Positions 1-10,008 are shown, counted from the stretch's first letter. The stretch: 64,000 nt of DNA from Microbacterium sp. AB (GCF_032878875.1 NZ_CP118157.1:2232001-2296000), one strand, 5' to 3'. Notes: generated by a model not told the origin, from the sequence alone. Numbers and translations are program-made.

Positions 1-735
1 GATCGTGGTGTTCGTCGCGATGAGACCCGCCAGCCCGAGCTCGACGGCGAGGCGGGCGAGCGCCGTGACCTCCTCGTCCGGCAGGTCGGGGGCGATCTTG
101 ACGAGCAGGGGCGTGTCTCCCGCCGCCTCCGCGACCGCCGCGAGGAGGGGACGCAGCGTCTCGACCGCCTGCAGCCCGCGAAGTCCCGGTGTGTTCGGCG
201 AGGACACGTTCACGGCGAGGTAGTCGGCGAGCGGGCTGAGCGTGCGCGCGCTCGCGACGTAGTCGGCCGCGGCGTCCTCGACGGCGACCACGCGGCTCTT
301 GCCGATGTTGACGCCGACGACGGCGCCTCCTCGGCGCAGACGCGCGAGGCGCCGTGCCGCCGCCGCGGCGCCCTTGTTGTTGAAGCCCATCCTGTTCACC
401 AGGGCGCGGTCGGGCACGAGGCGGAACAGCCTCGGCCTCGGGTTTCCCGGCTGCGGGATGGCCGTGAGCGTGCCCACCTCGACATGGCCGAACCCGAGCG
501 CGTCGAGCCCCCTCACGCCGACGACGTCCTTGTCGAAGCCCGCGGCCACGCCGAACGGCGTCGGGAACTCGTGCCCGAGGGCCCGGACGGCGAGGGACGG
601 ATCGGGGCGGCTCAGCGCGCGGACGACCCACGACGCGGGCGGTGAGCCGAGGACGCGCACGACGAGCATGCCCAGGTGGTGCGCGAACTCGGGATCGAGG
701 CGCGTGAGGACGTGGCGGAAGAGGAGGGGATACAT
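1..735 (-). CDS. pyrD: quinone-dependent dihydroorotate dehydrogenase, 3' end cut by window edge
   Basis: PyrD oxidises dihydroorotate to orotate in pyrimidine synthesis and passes electrons to membrane quinone (class 2). About 245 N-terminal residues are visible. The N-terminus reads [16 protein letters not shown], the membrane-associating helix of class 2 enzymes. It is followed by the FMN-barrel segments [18 protein letters not shown] and GVNIGKS. The substrate-loop motif NVSSPNTPG lies near residue 175. The remaining roughly 100 residues lie beyond base 1. The ATG at 735 is only 26 bases after the nrdR stop, so the gene may be co-transcribed with nrdR. No good Shine-Dalgarno sequence is visible, and a GATAAC hexamer lies 9 nt upstream. 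Family assignment is secure. Confidence 0.93.
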   Translation of the reverse strand, partial: MYPLLFRHVLTRLDPEFAHHLGMLVVRVLGSPPASWVVRALSRPDPSLAVRALGHEFPTPFGVAAGFDKDVVGVRGLDALGFGHVEVGTLTAIPQPGNPRPRLFRLVPDRALVNRMGFNNKGAAAAARRLARLRRGGAVVGVNIGKSRVVAVEDAAADYVASARTLSPLADYLAVNVSSPNTPGLRGLQAVETLRPLLAAVAEAAGDTPLLVKIAPDLPDEEVTALARLAVELGLAGLIATNTTI

Positions 736-761
736 CTCCGCCAGGTTATCCGGTGCGGCGG

Positions 762-1244
762 TCAGCTCGCGTCGGGCGTCCCGGCCGCGACCTCGCGCGC
801 GTGGTCCGCACGCAGGTCGGCGATCGACGACTCGAAGTCCTCGAGCGAGTCGAAGGCCTGATACACGCTCGCGAACCGCAGATAGGCCACCTCGTCGAGA
901 TCGCGGAGCGGGCCGAGGATGGCGAGGCCGATGTCGTTGGCGTCGATCTGGCTGAGCCCCGTCTGCCGCACCGCCTCCTCCACCTTCTGCGCGAGGATCG
1001 CGAGGTCGGCATCCGTGACCGGGCGTCCCTGGCACGCCTTCCGCACTCCGGCGACGACCTTGTCGCGGCTGAAGGGCTCGACGGCGCCCGACCGCTTGAT
1101 GACGTTGAGGCTCGCCGTCTCGATCGTCGAGAACCGCCCCCCGCACTGCGGGCACTGGCGCCTGCGGCGGATCGACAGTCCGTCGTCGCTGGTGCGCGAA
1201 TCGATGACGCGGGAGTCGCCGTGGCGGCAGAACGGGCAGTGCAT
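762..1244 (-). CDS. nrdR: transcriptional repressor NrdR
   Basis: NrdR is a nucleotide-sensing repressor of ribonucleotide reductase genes. The 160-residue product matches the family length. It starts [17 protein letters not shown], and a zinc ribbon is formed by Cys3, Cys6, Cys31 and Cys34. An ATP-cone domain follows from about residue 49 to 139. The start is fixed by the zinc ribbon: longer upstream frames read into hisD in the wrong frame. The start is 11 bases beyond the hisD stop. A TAGGCT hexamer overlaps that stop codon 8 nt before the ATG and no Shine-Dalgarno is visible, so a separate leaderless transcript is possible. NrdR boxes would lie at nrd operons outside this window. Confidence 0.97.
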   Translation of the reverse strand: MHCPFCRHGDSRVIDSRTSDDGLSIRRRRQCPQCGGRFSTIETASLNVIKRSGAVEPFSRDKVVAGVRKACQGRPVTDADLAILAQKVEEAVRQTGLSQIDANDIGLAILGPLRDLDEVAYLRFASVYQAFDSLEDFESSIADLRADHAREVAAGTPDAS

Positions 1245-1255
1245 ACCGGACGAGC

Positions 1256-2569
1256 CTACTCGGCGGATCCTGCGAACCGTGCGGTGACGGCCTCGCCGTG
1301 CGCCGGCAGCGCCTCTGCCTCCGCCAGGGCGACGATGGCGTCGGCCACCTCGGCGAGCCCGTCGCGGTCGTACTCGACGAGCTGCTGCGGGCGCAGGAAG
1401 GTGTGTGATCCGAGCCCGGCCGCGTACCGCGCCTGCCCGCCCGTGGGCAGGACGTGGTTCGAGCCGGCGAGATAGTCGCCGAGGCTCACGGGGGCGAAAC
1501 CGCCGATGAAGATCGCACCGGCGCTCGTGTAGCGCTCCGCGGCCTCCACGGCGTCGACGATGTGGAGCTCGAGGTGCTCGGGCGCGTAGGCGTTGCTGAA
1601 CGCCTCCGCGGCGGCCTCGTCGTCGACGAGGACGACGGCCGACTGCTCGCCCGCGAGCGCCGTCGTCACCCGCTCGGCGTGACGGGTGGCGGGGACGATG
1701 CGCTCGAGCTCGGCGGCGACGGCGGCCGCCAGCGTCTGCGAGGCCGTGACCAGGACCGCGGACGCCTGCTCGTCGTGCTCGGCCTGGCTCACCAGGTCGT
1801 ACGCCACGAGTCGGGCATCCGCCGACCCGTCGGCGACGATGAGGATCTCGGTGGCGCCCGCCTCGGCATCCGTCCCGACGAAGCCCGCCACGACGCGCTT
1901 GGCGGCGGCGACGAAGTTGTTGCCCGGCCCCGACACGACGTCGACCGGGTCGAGCCCGAGCGAGGGCACCCCGAGGGCGAGCGCTCCGATCGCGCCGGCG
2001 CCGCCCATGGCGTAGACCTCGTCGATGCCGAGGAGCCCGGCCACGCCGAGGATGGTCGGGTGCACGCGGCCGCCCTGATCGGACTGGGGAGGCGAGGCGA
2101 GCGCGATGCTCGTGACGCCCGCGACCTGCGCCGGGACGACGTTCATGACCACGCTCGACGGATAGACCGCCTTGCCGCCGGGGATGTAGACGCCCGCGCG
2201 CGCGACCGGCTGCCAGCGCTGCACGATGCGCGCGCCGTCGCCGATCCGCGTGGTCCGCGCCTCCGGCACCTGAGCGGCCGAGGCCTCGCGCACCCGCACG
2301 ATGGCCTTCTCGAGAGCGGCGCGCACCTCGGGATCGAGCCCTCCGACGGCCTCGGCGATGTGCGCAGCGGGAACGCGTACCGCGTGGCCCGAGACGCGAT
2401 CGAACCGGTCGGCCTGCTCGCGAAGCGCCTCCTCGCCCCGCGCGCGGACGTCCGCGACGATCTCGGTCGCGACCGTCGCCGCGTTCTGCAGCGCCTCGGC
2501 GGCGCGGGGGACGACGGCCAGGAGCTCGGCCCGCGTGAGCGTGCGGCCGCGGAGATCGATGATGCGCAT
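1256..2569 (-). CDS. hisD: histidinol dehydrogenase
   Basis: HisD carries out the last two steps of histidine synthesis, oxidising L-histidinol to L-histidine with two NAD+ and a zinc ion. The 437-residue product is of normal length. Visible landmarks are [16 protein letters not shown], the AEHDEQAS catalytic segment (His near 265) and PEHLELH (His near 331 and 335). The ATG at 2569 gives [13 protein letters not shown], the usual actinobacterial N-terminus; an in-frame start 48 bases upstream would add an unrelated arginine-rich tail. A GATAAT hexamer ends 6 nt before this ATG with no Shine-Dalgarno, which suggests a leaderless mRNA. No other his genes are adjacent in the window; the next gene downstream is nrdR. 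Confidence 0.97.
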   Translation of the reverse strand: MRIIDLRGRTLTRAELLAVVPRAAEALQNAATVATEIVADVRARGEEALREQADRFDRVSGHAVRVPAAHIAEAVGGLDPEVRAALEKAIVRVREASAAQVPEARTTRIGDGARIVQRWQPVARAGVYIPGGKAVYPSSVVMNVVPAQVAGVTSIALASPPQSDQGGRVHPTILGVAGLLGIDEVYAMGGAGAIGALALGVPSLGLDPVDVVSGPGNNFVAAAKRVVAGFVGTDAEAGATEILIVADGSADARLVAYDLVSQAEHDEQASAVLVTASQTLAAAVAAELERIVPATRHAERVTTALAGEQSAVVLVDDEAAAEAFSNAYAPEHLELHIVDAVEAAERYTSAGAIFIGGFAPVSLGDYLAGSNHVLPTGGQARYAAGLGSHTFLRPQQLVEYDRDGLAEVADAIVALAEAEALPAHGEAVTARFAGSAE

Positions 2570-2575
2570 GCATCG

Positions 2576-2581
2576 ATTATC
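2576..2581 (-). promoter_or_regulatory. predicted -10 hexamer of hisD (leaderless)
   Basis: GATAAT on the minus strand matches TATAAT at five of six positions. It ends 6 nt before the hisD ATG, so transcription would begin at or next to the start codon. Confidence 0.5.
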
Positions 2582-2641
2582 CCGCGGCCGCCCGCCGTTC
2601 CGCGACGGCGGCCTCACGAGGACGACGTCGCGAGCGCTCGG

Positions 2642-3922
2642 TCAGCCGCGCGTGACGCCCGAGACGTCGTGCAGGAAGCCGACACGGCCGTCGTCGTCGC
2701 GCACGACGAACACCTCGCCGCGGTCCTCCAGCACGAGCGCCCACGCGGTCGGGCCGATGCGGAACAGCGGCGCCCCCGTCTCGTCGACGACGTCGCGCTC
2801 GACCGGCACGAGCGCCCAGAACGGCTGCTGCGATGCCGCCGCGGGCGCCTCGCCCGGCAGCGAGGCATCCGCCTGCGCCACGAGCCGCGAGAGCTCGTCG
2901 GCCCCGCCGTGCGCGGCGTCCTCGGGAGCGGGCTGCTCCGCGTCGGGCTCCGTCACGTCGACGTCGGCGATCTCGTCCTGCTCCGCGTCCGCGGGCGCCG
3001 GATCGGCCGGGTCGGCGCCCTCCGCCACGGGGGAGACGGAGAGATACGGGTTGACGGGCGCCGGCGCCTGCTCGTCCGACGGGTCGGCGGGCTGCGGGGA
3101 CGGAGCCTGCTCCTCCCCCGGGACGACGTAGCCGTACCCGGGCTGCGCGCCCGTCGCTCCCTGAGGCGCGTGCTGCTGCCCGTACGGATAGGGCTGCCCG
3201 TAGGGCGCGGGGCCCTGCTGCGACGCGTAGGGGTTCTGCGGGTCGTATCCCGCCTGCGGCGCGCCGTATGCGGGCTGCTGGCCGTAGGCGCCGTACCCGC
3301 TCTGCCCGTATCCCTGCCCCTGCTGCGGCCATCCGCTCGAGTACGCCGGTGCGGGCTGCGGCTTGGGGGCGTGGACGACGGGCCGCGGCGCGCGCGCCGC
3401 GGGATGCGCCGCGCGCTCCTCGCGTCCTTCGAAGTCCTCCCGGAACGGCGGCACGAAAGGCGCGACGACCGTGAAGAACACGCCGGCGAGCAGGAGCAGC
3501 GTCTCGATCCACGGCACCCAGGTGGTGTACCACTCGCCGCCCTGCACGCCCCATGCGAGCTGGCCGACCCATGACACGGCTCCCACCGAGAACGCGACGG
3601 ACGCGAACTGGTCGATGCCGAGCGAGCCGACGCGCGTGATCGCCGTGGGCGCGAGGCGCCGCAGCAGCACCAGGAACGTGCCCGCCGCCGGCAGGAGCGC
3701 GGCGAGGATCCATTCCAGTCCGTTCGCCCAGATCGGGAGGAACGAGAAGCGGTAGACGGAGAAGAACGAGGCCAGCAGCGCCAGGGCGCCGACGATCACG
3801 ATGATGAGCTCGCGCGGCGTGAACGGCCCGACCCCGCTCTGCGGCTGCCCGCCGGTGCCGGCGTCCTGCCGGGCGGCATCGGGGGCGTGTTGAGGCGTCT
3901 GCCCCGGATACTGGTCTGTCAC
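2642..3922 (-). CDS. membrane protein with Gln/Tyr/Gly/Pro-rich cytoplasmic-type tail, function unknown
   Basis: I do not recognise a named family for this 426-residue protein. A hydrophilic N-terminus is followed by four likely transmembrane helices at about 37-57, 69-88, 103-124 and 136-157. A low-complexity stretch at about 175-260 is built from YGQ, YGAYGQQ and QGYGQ units. An acidic Ala/Pro/Asp-rich linker runs to about residue 340. The C-terminal 85 residues (PFWALVPVERDVVDETG onward) look folded. The start is GTG at 3922 with an upstream GGAAGGA. The gene is monocistronic between hisD and dnaE, both also minus. Such tails are common in actinobacterial envelope proteins, but no function can be read from the sequence. 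The reading frame itself is clear. Confidence 0.85.
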   Translation of the reverse strand: MTDQYPGQTPQHAPDAARQDAGTGGQPQSGVGPFTPRELIIVIVGALALLASFFSVYRFSFLPIWANGLEWILAALLPAAGTFLVLLRRLAPTAITRVGSLGIDQFASVAFSVGAVSWVGQLAWGVQGGEWYTTWVPWIETLLLLAGVFFTVVAPFVPPFREDFEGREERAAHPAARAPRPVVHAPKPQPAPAYSSGWPQQGQGYGQSGYGAYGQQPAYGAPQAGYDPQNPYASQQGPAPYGQPYPYGQQHAPQGATGAQPGYGYVVPGEEQAPSPQPADPSDEQAPAPVNPYLSVSPVAEGADPADPAPADAEQDEIADVDVTEPDAEQPAPEDAAHGGADELSRLVAQADASLPGEAPAAASQQPFWALVPVERDVVDETGAPLFRIGPTAWALVLEDRGEVFVVRDDDGRVGFLHDVSGVTRG

Positions 3923-4027
3923 CGTGGTTTCCTTCCGTCGGAGGCGCTGCGGCTCGATCCTACTTCCCGCGGGGCCCTCCCCGACGGGGAACGCTCTCCG
4001 TCACGGCCCGGACGAGGACGACCGTCC

Positions 4028-7000
4028 TCATCCGAGGCACTGCGGGCCGAGCAGCGCCTTGAGGTCTCCGAAGAGCTCCGCCGTGATCGACACCGGGATC
4101 GGCACCTCGAACACCTTCGCGGCGCGTCCGCGATGCATCTTCAGCCGAACCTCCGTGTCGCCCGCATGGCGCCGGAGCACGTCGACGAGGTCGTTCGCCA
4201 CGCGCTCGGTCGCGCGCTGCTCGGGCAGCAGCAGCGTGAGCGGCCCTGACGCCTCCACCCCCCCCACGTCCGGCACGAAGGCGGACTGCGCATGCAGGTT
4301 CATCCCGTCGTCGCGCCGCGACACCCGGCCGCGCACCGCGAGCACCGAGTCCTGCTGCAGGATCGGCTGGAACTCCGTGTAGGTCTTGCCCATGAACATG
4401 ACCGTGACCTCGCCGTCGAAGTCCTCGACGGTGATCATCCCGTAGGGGTTCCCGCTCGACTTCGCCACGCGGTGCTGCGCGCTCGTGACGAGGCCCGCGA
4501 CGGTCACCTGGTCTCCGTCCTGCAGGTCCTCCGAGGCGAGGAGGTCGCTGATCGTGATCGAGCGGTGCTTGGCCAGCGGCACCTCCAGGCCCGCGAGCGG
4601 ATGGTCCGAGACGTACAGGCCGAGCATGTCGCGTTCGAAGGCGAGCTTGTCCTTCTTCGTCCACTCCGGCCGCTCCGGGACCTTCTGCACCGCCTCCGGC
4701 TCGTCCCAGAGGCTGTCGAAGTCGAAGCCGATCGCTCCCCCGGCGGCGTTGCGCTTGTCGGTCACGGCGGACTCCACCGCCTGCTCGTGGATCTCCACGA
4801 GGGCGCGCCTGGTCGACCCCATGGTGTCGAAGGCGCCGGCCTTGATGAGCGACTCCACGGTCCGCTTGTTCGTCACGTGCATCGGCACCCGGCGCAGGAA
4901 GTCGTGGAAGTCGGTGTAGGGCCCCTCCGCGCGCGCCGCGACGATCCCGTCCACGACGTTCGTGCCGACGTTGCGGATGGCGCCCAGCCCGAAGCGGATG
5001 TCGTCGCCGACGGCCGCGAAGAAGTTGATGGACTCCGAGACGTCCGGCGGGAGCACGTGGATGCCCATGCGACGGCACTCGTTGAGGTACATCGCGAGCT
5101 TGTCGCGCGAGTCGCCGACGCTCGTGAGTACGGCGGCCATGTACTCGGCCGGGTAATGGGCCTTCAGATACGCCGTCCAGTACGACACGACGCCGTACGC
5201 GGCCGAGTGCGCCTTGTTGAAGGCGTAGTCCGAGAACGGCAGGAGGATGTCCCACAGCGCCTTGATCGCGCCCTCGCCGTAGCCGCGCTCGGTCATGCCG
5301 CCCGCGAAGCCCTCGTACTGCTTGTCGAGCTCGGACTTCTTCTTCTTGCCCATCGCCCGGCGCAGGATGTCGGCCTGGCCGAGGCTGAAGCCCGCGACCC
5401 TCTGGGCGATCGCCATCACCTGCTCCTGGTAGATGATGAGGCCGTAGGTCGTGTCGAGGATCTCCCGCAGCGGCTCCTCCAGCTCGGGGTGGATCGGCGT
5501 GATCTCCTGCTGGCCGTTCTTGCGCAGCGCGTAGTTCGTGTGCGAGTTCGCGCCCATGGGGCCGGGCCGGTACAGGGCGATGACGGCGGAGATGTCCTCG
5601 AAGTTGTCGGGCTTCATGAGGCGCAGCAGCGACCGCATCGGCCCGCCGTCGAGCTGGAAGACGCCGAGCGTGTCCCCGCGGGCGAGCAGGTCGTATGCGG
5701 CCCTGTCGTCGAGCGGCAGGTGCTCGAGGTCCACCTCCTCGCCGCGGTTGCTGCGGATGTTGTCGAGGGCGTCGGACAGGATCGTGAGGTTGCGCAGCCC
5801 CAGGAAGTCCATCTTGATGAGGCCGAGCGACTCGCACGCCGGGTAGTCGAACTGCGTGACGATCTGGCCGTCCTGCTCGCGGCGCATGATCGGGATGATG
5901 TCGATGAGCGGCTCGCTCGACATGATGACGCCGGCGGCGTGGACGCCCCACTGGCGCTTCAGTCCCTCGAGCCCCACGGCCCTGTCGAAGACCGTGCGCG
6001 CCTCGGGATCCGTCTCGATGACCGAGCGGAACTCGCCCGCCTCCTTGTAGCGAGGATGCTCCGGGTTGAACATGCCGTCGAGCGCCATGTCCTTGCCCAT
6101 CACCGCCGGCGGCATGGCCTTCGTCAGCTTCTCCCCCATGCTGAAGGGGAAGCCCAGCACACGACCGGCGTCCTTGAGCGCCTGCTTCGACTTGATCGTG
6201 CCGTAGGTGACGATCTGCGCGACGCGCTCGGCGCCGTACTTGGCGGTGACGTAGTCGATCACCTCGCCGCGTCGGCGGTCGTCGAAGTCGACGTCGAAGT
6301 CGGGCATCGAGACGCGGTCGGGGTTGAGGAAGCGCTCGAAGATGAGGCCGTGCTCGAGCGGGTCGAGGTCGGTGATGCGCATCGCGTACGCGGCCATCGA
6401 CCCCGCGCCCGAGCCGCGGCCCGGGCCGACGCGGATGCCGTTGTCCTTGGCCCAGTTGATGAAGTCGGCGACGACGAGGAAGTAGCCGGGGAACCCCATC
6501 TGGGTGATGATGCCGATCTCGTACTCGGCCTGCTTGCGCGACGCGTCGGGGACGCCGTTCGGGTAGCGGTAGTGCAGCCCCTTCTCGACCTCCTTGACGA
6601 ACCAGCTCTCCTCGGTCTCGCCGTCCGGCACGGGGAAGCGCGGCATGTAGTTCGCCGCCGTGTTGAACTCGACGTCGCAGCGCTCGGCGATGAGCAGCGT
6701 GTTGTCGCACGCGTCGGGGTGGTCGCGGAACAGCTGGCGCATCTCCTGCGCCGTCTTGACGTAGTAGCCGTCGCCGTCGAACTTGAACCGGTTCGGGTCG
6801 TCGAGCGTCGAGCCCGACTGCACGCAGAGGAGAGCCGCGTGCGCATCGGCCTCGTGCTGGTGCGTGTAGTGCGAGTCGTTCGTCGCGACGAGCGGGATGC
6901 CGAGGTCCTTCGCCAGGCGCAGCAGGTCGCTCATGATGCGCCGCTCGATGGAGAGGCCGTGGTCCATGATCTCGGCGAAGTAGTTCTCCTTGCCGAAGAT

Positions 7001-7540
7001 GTCCTGGAACTCGGCCGCGGCGGCGCGCGCCGCGTCGTACTGCCCGAGACGCAGGCGCGTCTGGATCTCGCCCGAGGGGCATCCCGTCGTCGCGATGAGC
7101 CCCTTGCCGTACGTCTGCAGCAGCTCGCGGTCCATGCGGGGCTTGAAGTAGTAGCCCTCCATGCTCGACAGCGAGCTGAGGCGGAAGAGGTTGTGCATGC
7201 CCTGGGTCGTCTCGCTGAACAGGGTCATGTGCGTGTACGCGCCCGCGCCCGACACGTCGTCGCTCTTCTGGTCGGGAGACCCCCACTGCACGCGCGACTT
7301 GTCGCTGCGGTGGGTTCCCGGGGTGACATACGCCTCGAGGCCGATGATGGGCTTCACGCCCGCTGCCTTGGCGGACCTGTAGAACTCGTACGCGGCGAAG
7401 GTGTTGCCGTGGTCGGTCACCGCGATCGCCGGCATGCCGTAGTCGGCGGCGGCCTTCGTCATGGCGCCGAGCTTCGCCGCTCCGTCGAGCATCGAGTACT
7501 CGCTGTGCACGTGCAGGTGGACGAAGGAGTCAGACGCCAT
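4028..7540 (-). CDS. dnaE: DNA polymerase III subunit alpha (DnaE1)
   Basis: This is the replicative polymerase catalytic subunit, 1,170 residues, normal for DnaE1. The N-terminal PHP domain (about 1-280) opens FVHLHVHSEYSMLDG and keeps TDHGN. In actinobacteria this domain supplies metal-dependent 3'-5' proofreading (established knowledge). The palm contains GPGRGSGAGS and the catalytic aspartates of PDFDVDFDD near residue 415. A fingers domain, a helix-hairpin-helix region and a C-terminal OB fold (ITVEDFDGEVTVMFMGK) follow. The ATG at 7540 has no Shine-Dalgarno; TAGACT ends 6 nt upstream, so the mRNA is probably leaderless. The gene stands alone with 197 bases upstream to the pseudouridine synthase gene. 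Confidence 0.98.
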   Translation of the reverse strand: MASDSFVHLHVHSEYSMLDGAAKLGAMTKAAADYGMPAIAVTDHGNTFAAYEFYRSAKAAGVKPIIGLEAYVTPGTHRSDKSRVQWGSPDQKSDDVSGAGAYTHMTLFSETTQGMHNLFRLSSLSSMEGYYFKPRMDRELLQTYGKGLIATTGCPSGEIQTRLRLGQYDAARAAAAEFQDIFGKENYFAEIMDHGLSIERRIMSDLLRLAKDLGIPLVATNDSHYTHQHEADAHAALLCVQSGSTLDDPNRFKFDGDGYYVKTAQEMRQLFRDHPDACDNTLLIAERCDVEFNTAANYMPRFPVPDGETEESWFVKEVEKGLHYRYPNGVPDASRKQAEYEIGIITQMGFPGYFLVVADFINWAKDNGIRVGPGRGSGAGSMAAYAMRITDLDPLEHGLIFERFLNPDRVSMPDFDVDFDDRRRGEVIDYVTAKYGAERVAQIVTYGTIKSKQALKDAGRVLGFPFSMGEKLTKAMPPAVMGKDMALDGMFNPEHPRYKEAGEFRSVIETDPEARTVFDRAVGLEGLKRQWGVHAAGVIMSSEPLIDIIPIMRREQDGQIVTQFDYPACESLGLIKMDFLGLRNLTILSDALDNIRSNRGEEVDLEHLPLDDRAAYDLLARGDTLGVFQLDGGPMRSLLRLMKPDNFEDISAVIALYRPGPMGANSHTNYALRKNGQQEITPIHPELEEPLREILDTTYGLIIYQEQVMAIAQRVAGFSLGQADILRRAMGKKKKSELDKQYEGFAGGMTERGYGEGAIKALWDILLPFSDYAFNKAHSAAYGVVSYWTAYLKAHYPAEYMAAVLTSVGDSRDKLAMYLNECRRMGIHVLPPDVSESINFFAAVGDDIRFGLGAIRNVGTNVVDGIVAARAEGPYTDFHDFLRRVPMHVTNKRTVESLIKAGAFDTMGSTRRALVEIHEQAVESAVTDKRNAAGGAIGFDFDSLWDEPEAVQKVPERPEWTKKDKLAFERDMLGLYVSDHPLAGLEVPLAKHRSITISDLLASEDLQDGDQVTVAGLVTSAQHRVAKSSGNPYGMITVEDFDGEVTVMFMGKTYTEFQPILQQDSVLAVRGRVSRRDDGMNLHAQSAFVPDVGGVEASGPLTLLLPEQRATERVANDLVDVLRRHAGDTEVRLKMHRGRAAKVFEVPIPVSITAELFGDLKALLGPQCLG

Positions 7541-7546
7541 GCGTCG

Positions 7547-7552
7547 AGTCTA
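7547..7552 (-). promoter_or_regulatory. predicted -10 hexamer of dnaE (leaderless)
   Basis: TAGACT on the minus strand, followed by 6 nt and then the dnaE ATG. No ribosome-binding sequence fits in between. Confidence 0.55.
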
Positions 7553-7738
7553 CGGTCGGCCCCCGACGCGGAGCCGCCGCGTGTCGGGCGCGCCCGCCAT
7601 CCGTCCCCGCGAGCGGCCTTCCTCACGGCGAGAATGCGTGCGCCGGCGGGATCCCCGCGGCGGCGATGGATTGTCGCCGCTCGCGTGGAGCCTCGCTGGC
7701 GGCCGGATGCGGGCGGGCGAGGACGGGTGAGGACGGGG

Positions 7739-8662
7739 TCAGGCGCTGCGCAGGATGGCGAGGGCGTGAGCGAGGTCATCGGGATACGCGGACGTGAATC
7801 TGACCCGCTCCCCCGTCGCCGGATGGGAGAACGCGAGCTCGTGGGCATGCAGCCACTGACGCGTCAGCCCGAGCCGCGCGGACAGCGTCGGGTCCGCGCC
7901 GTACAGCGGATCGCCGACGCACGGATGCCGGTGCGCCGCCATGTGCACGCGGATCTGATGCGTGCGCCCCGTCTCGAGGTGGATCTCCAGCAGCGAGGCC
8001 CCGGGGAACGCCTCGATCGTCTCGTAATGGGTGACCGAGTCCTTGCCGTCCGGCGTGACGGCGAACTTCCACGAATGGCTCGGATGACGCCCGATGGGCG
8101 CGTCGATCGTGCCGGAGAGAGGATCCGGATGCCCCTGGACCACCGCGTGATAGACCTTGTCGACGGTGCGCTCCTTGAACGCGCGCTTGAGCAGCGTGTA
8201 CGCCTGCTCCGTCTTCGCGACGACCATGAGGCCGCTCGTCCCGACGTCGAGCCGATGGACGATGCCCTGCCGCTCTGCGGCCCCGCTCGTCGCGACGCGC
8301 ACCCCCGCCGCAAGGAGCGCGCCGAGCACGGTCGGGCCCTCCCATCCGACGGAGGGATGCGCAGCCACGCCGGTCGGCTTGTCCACCACCACGATGTCGT
8401 CGTCCTGGAAGACGATCCCGAGATCCGGGACCTCCACGGCCACGACGCGCGGCTCCTCCTTCGGCTGCCACTCGACGTCCAGCCAGGAGCCGGCGATCAC
8501 GCGATCGGACTTGCCCGCGGGCGCGCCGTCGAGGTGCACGCCTCCAGCCTCGGCGACCTCCGCGGCGAACGTCCGCGAGAACCCCAGCAGCTTCGCGAGG
8601 GCCGCGTCGACGCGCGTGCCGTCGAGGCCCTCCGGGATCGGGAGACGACGCGCCTGCGTCAT
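7739..8662 (-). CDS. RluA/RluD-family pseudouridine synthase
   Basis: This enzyme isomerises uridine to pseudouridine, most likely in 23S rRNA helix 69 if it acts as RluD (inference). The 307-residue product has an N-terminal S4 RNA-binding domain (about 12-75: [16 protein letters not shown]) and the catalytic signature [17 protein letters not shown], with the nucleophilic Asp near 139. The family segment [12 protein letters not shown] is also present. Its ATG at 8662 overlaps the lspA stop by 4 bases (ATGA), so the two are translationally coupled as in many bacteria. It is the last gene of the cell-division block. Target specificity within the RluA/RluD group cannot be read from sequence. 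Confidence 0.95.
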   Translation of the reverse strand: MTQARRLPIPEGLDGTRVDAALAKLLGFSRTFAAEVAEAGGVHLDGAPAGKSDRVIAGSWLDVEWQPKEEPRVVAVEVPDLGIVFQDDDIVVVDKPTGVAAHPSVGWEGPTVLGALLAAGVRVATSGAAERQGIVHRLDVGTSGLMVVAKTEQAYTLLKRAFKERTVDKVYHAVVQGHPDPLSGTIDAPIGRHPSHSWKFAVTPDGKDSVTHYETIEAFPGASLLEIHLETGRTHQIRVHMAAHRHPCVGDPLYGADPTLSARLGLTRQWLHAHELAFSHPATGERVRFTSAYPDDLAHALAILRSA

Positions 8663-9384
8663 CCGCGGCGCTCCGCGTCGCCGCCGTCGATCTCGGGAAC
8701 GGCCGGCGCCGCATCGTCGCGAGTCACAGCCTCCGCCGCTGCGGCGCGGCTCTCGTCGTCGCGGACGTCCGAGGCCGCAAGGGCGACGGGATCGTCGGCA
8801 CGCGCCGGGTCGTCGGCGACCGCCGCGCGCTCCTCGGCTGCAGCCGCCCGGGCGTGGTCCCTCTCCCGCGTGCCGTCGAACCGGATGCCCCGCAGTGTGA
8901 GGAGGGCGACGGAGATCATCATCGTCACGATGAAGACGTCCGCGACGTTGTAGATCGCGGGGGTCGTCCAGAACCACATCCATGGCGTCAGGATGAAGTC
9001 GACGACGTGCCCGACGGCGAAACCCGGCTCGCGGAAGAGCCGGTCGGTGAGATTGCCCAGCACTCCGCCGAGGAGGAGTCCGAGCACGATCGCCCAGGTC
9101 CACGAGCGCACCCTCGTGATCGCGATCCAGACGATGGCGACGGCGACGATCGCCATCGCGATCGTGAAGACCCAGGTGACGTCCTCGCCGAGGGAGAACG
9201 CCGCACCGGGGTTGTACACGAGGTACCACTGGAGGGCGTCGCCGAGCACCGGGACGCTCTCCCGCTCGGTCAGGCCGCCGATCGCCAGCTGCTTGGAGAA
9301 CTGATCGGCGGCCAGCACCAGGACCGCGAGGACCGCGATCGTGGTGCCGGCCGCCGCCGCACGAAGAGGGGCTCGGCCCGACAA
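8659..9384 (-). CDS. lspA: lipoprotein signal peptidase II with C-terminal extension
   Basis: LspA cleaves signal peptides of lipidated prolipoproteins within the membrane. Four transmembrane helices and both catalytic aspartate motifs are present: NLTDRL (Asp near 113) and YNVADVFI (Asp near 149). The product is 241 residues against the usual 160-200. The extra 65 or so residues at the C-terminus are rich in Ala, Asp and Glu ([13 protein letters not shown]) and probably disordered in the cytoplasm. The start at 9384 is a TTG 9 bases after the divIVA stop with no clear Shine-Dalgarno; it is the only start codon that keeps the whole first helix, so the exact start is uncertain. It lies between divIVA and the pseudouridine synthase. 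Confidence 0.93.
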   Translation of the reverse strand: MSGRAPLRAAAAGTTIAVLAVLVLAADQFSKQLAIGGLTERESVPVLGDALQWYLVYNPGAAFSLGEDVTWVFTIAMAIVAVAIVWIAITRVRSWTWAIVLGLLLGGVLGNLTDRLFREPGFAVGHVVDFILTPWMWFWTTPAIYNVADVFIVTMMISVALLTLRGIRFDGTRERDHARAAAAEERAAVADDPARADDPVALAASDVRDDESRAAAAEAVTRDDAAPAVPEIDGGDAERRG

Positions 9385-9393
9385 GGCCGGGCT

Positions 9394-10008
9394 TTACAGA
9401 CCGATGGCCGAGACGGGCGTCGAGCCCGCGCCCGTGTTCGACGCGTCGAGGTCCTTCAGCTTGGTCTCGAAGTAGCTGCGCAGCTGCTGACGGTAGTCGC
9501 GCTCGAACTGGCGGAGCTCCGTGATGCGTCCCTCGAGCGTCTTGCGCTCGCTGTCGAGCTTCGCGGTGATCTCGCGCTGCTTGGCCTCGGCCTCGGCCAC
9601 GATCTGGCCGGCCTGCGACTTCGCCTCGAAGACGATCTGCTCGGCGTGGGCCTGGCCCTCGGCGATGTGCTCGTCGTGCAGGCGCTGCGCGCGCTCGATG
9701 ATGCTCGCGGCGCTGGTCGCGGTGGTCGACACGCCCGAAGCGGCGGCGGGGGCAGGCTGCTCGACGACGGGGGCGGGCTCCTCGACGGGCGCGGGCTCCG
9801 TCGCGGGAGCGGCCTCGACGGCCGGAGCGGCCTCGCCGGACTCGTACTTCGCGAGCTGCGACTTCAGCTGCTCGTTCTCCTCGATGGTCTTACGCCACTC
9901 GACGACGATCTCATCCAGGAAGTCGTCGACCTCGTCCGGGTCGAACCCCTCCTTGAACCGGACGTGCTGGAACTGCTTGGTGACGACGTCATCCGGGGTC
10001 AATGCCAT
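9394..10008 (-). CDS. divIVA: DivIVA/Wag31 polar growth scaffold
   Basis: DivIVA-family proteins bind curved membrane at poles and septa and organise wall growth in actinobacteria. The 204-residue product begins [18 protein letters not shown], the membrane-binding DivIVA domain (1 to about 55). An Ala/Pro/Glu linker (about 65-110) follows, then a long coiled coil (about 115-195) rich in Glu, Gln and Lys. The start at 10008 is supported by AAAGAGGAG 9 nt upstream; an in-frame start 78 bases further up adds an unrelated tail. It sits at the usual place downstream of sepF and yggT. Phosphorylation by a PASTA kinase is known for Wag31 in mycobacteria; here that is inference only. Confidence 0.96.
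   Translation of the reverse strand: MALTPDDVVTKQFQHVRFKEGFDPDEVDDFLDEIVVEWRKTIEENEQLKSQLAKYESGEAAPAVEAAPATEPAPVEEPAPVVEQPAPAAASGVSTTATSAASIIERAQRLHDEHIAEGQAHAEQIVFEAKSQAGQIVAEAEAKQREITAKLDSERKTLEGRITELRQFERDYRQQLRSYFETKLKDLDASNTGAGSTPVSAIGL

Noticed and set aside
2592..2611. Hairpin CCGCCGT/ACGGCGG upstream of the membrane protein stop, possible terminator
   Set aside because: Short 7-bp stem without a T-run in a GC-rich gap; too weak to call.
4292..8953. A 1,553-residue plus-strand open frame opposite dnaE and the pseudouridine synthase
   Set aside because: It runs through several real genes on the other strand, is rich in Arg, Val, Asp and Leu as expected from antisense GC-rich codons, and has no domain. 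The same applies to the 1,364-residue plus frame at 36384-40478 opposite pyc.
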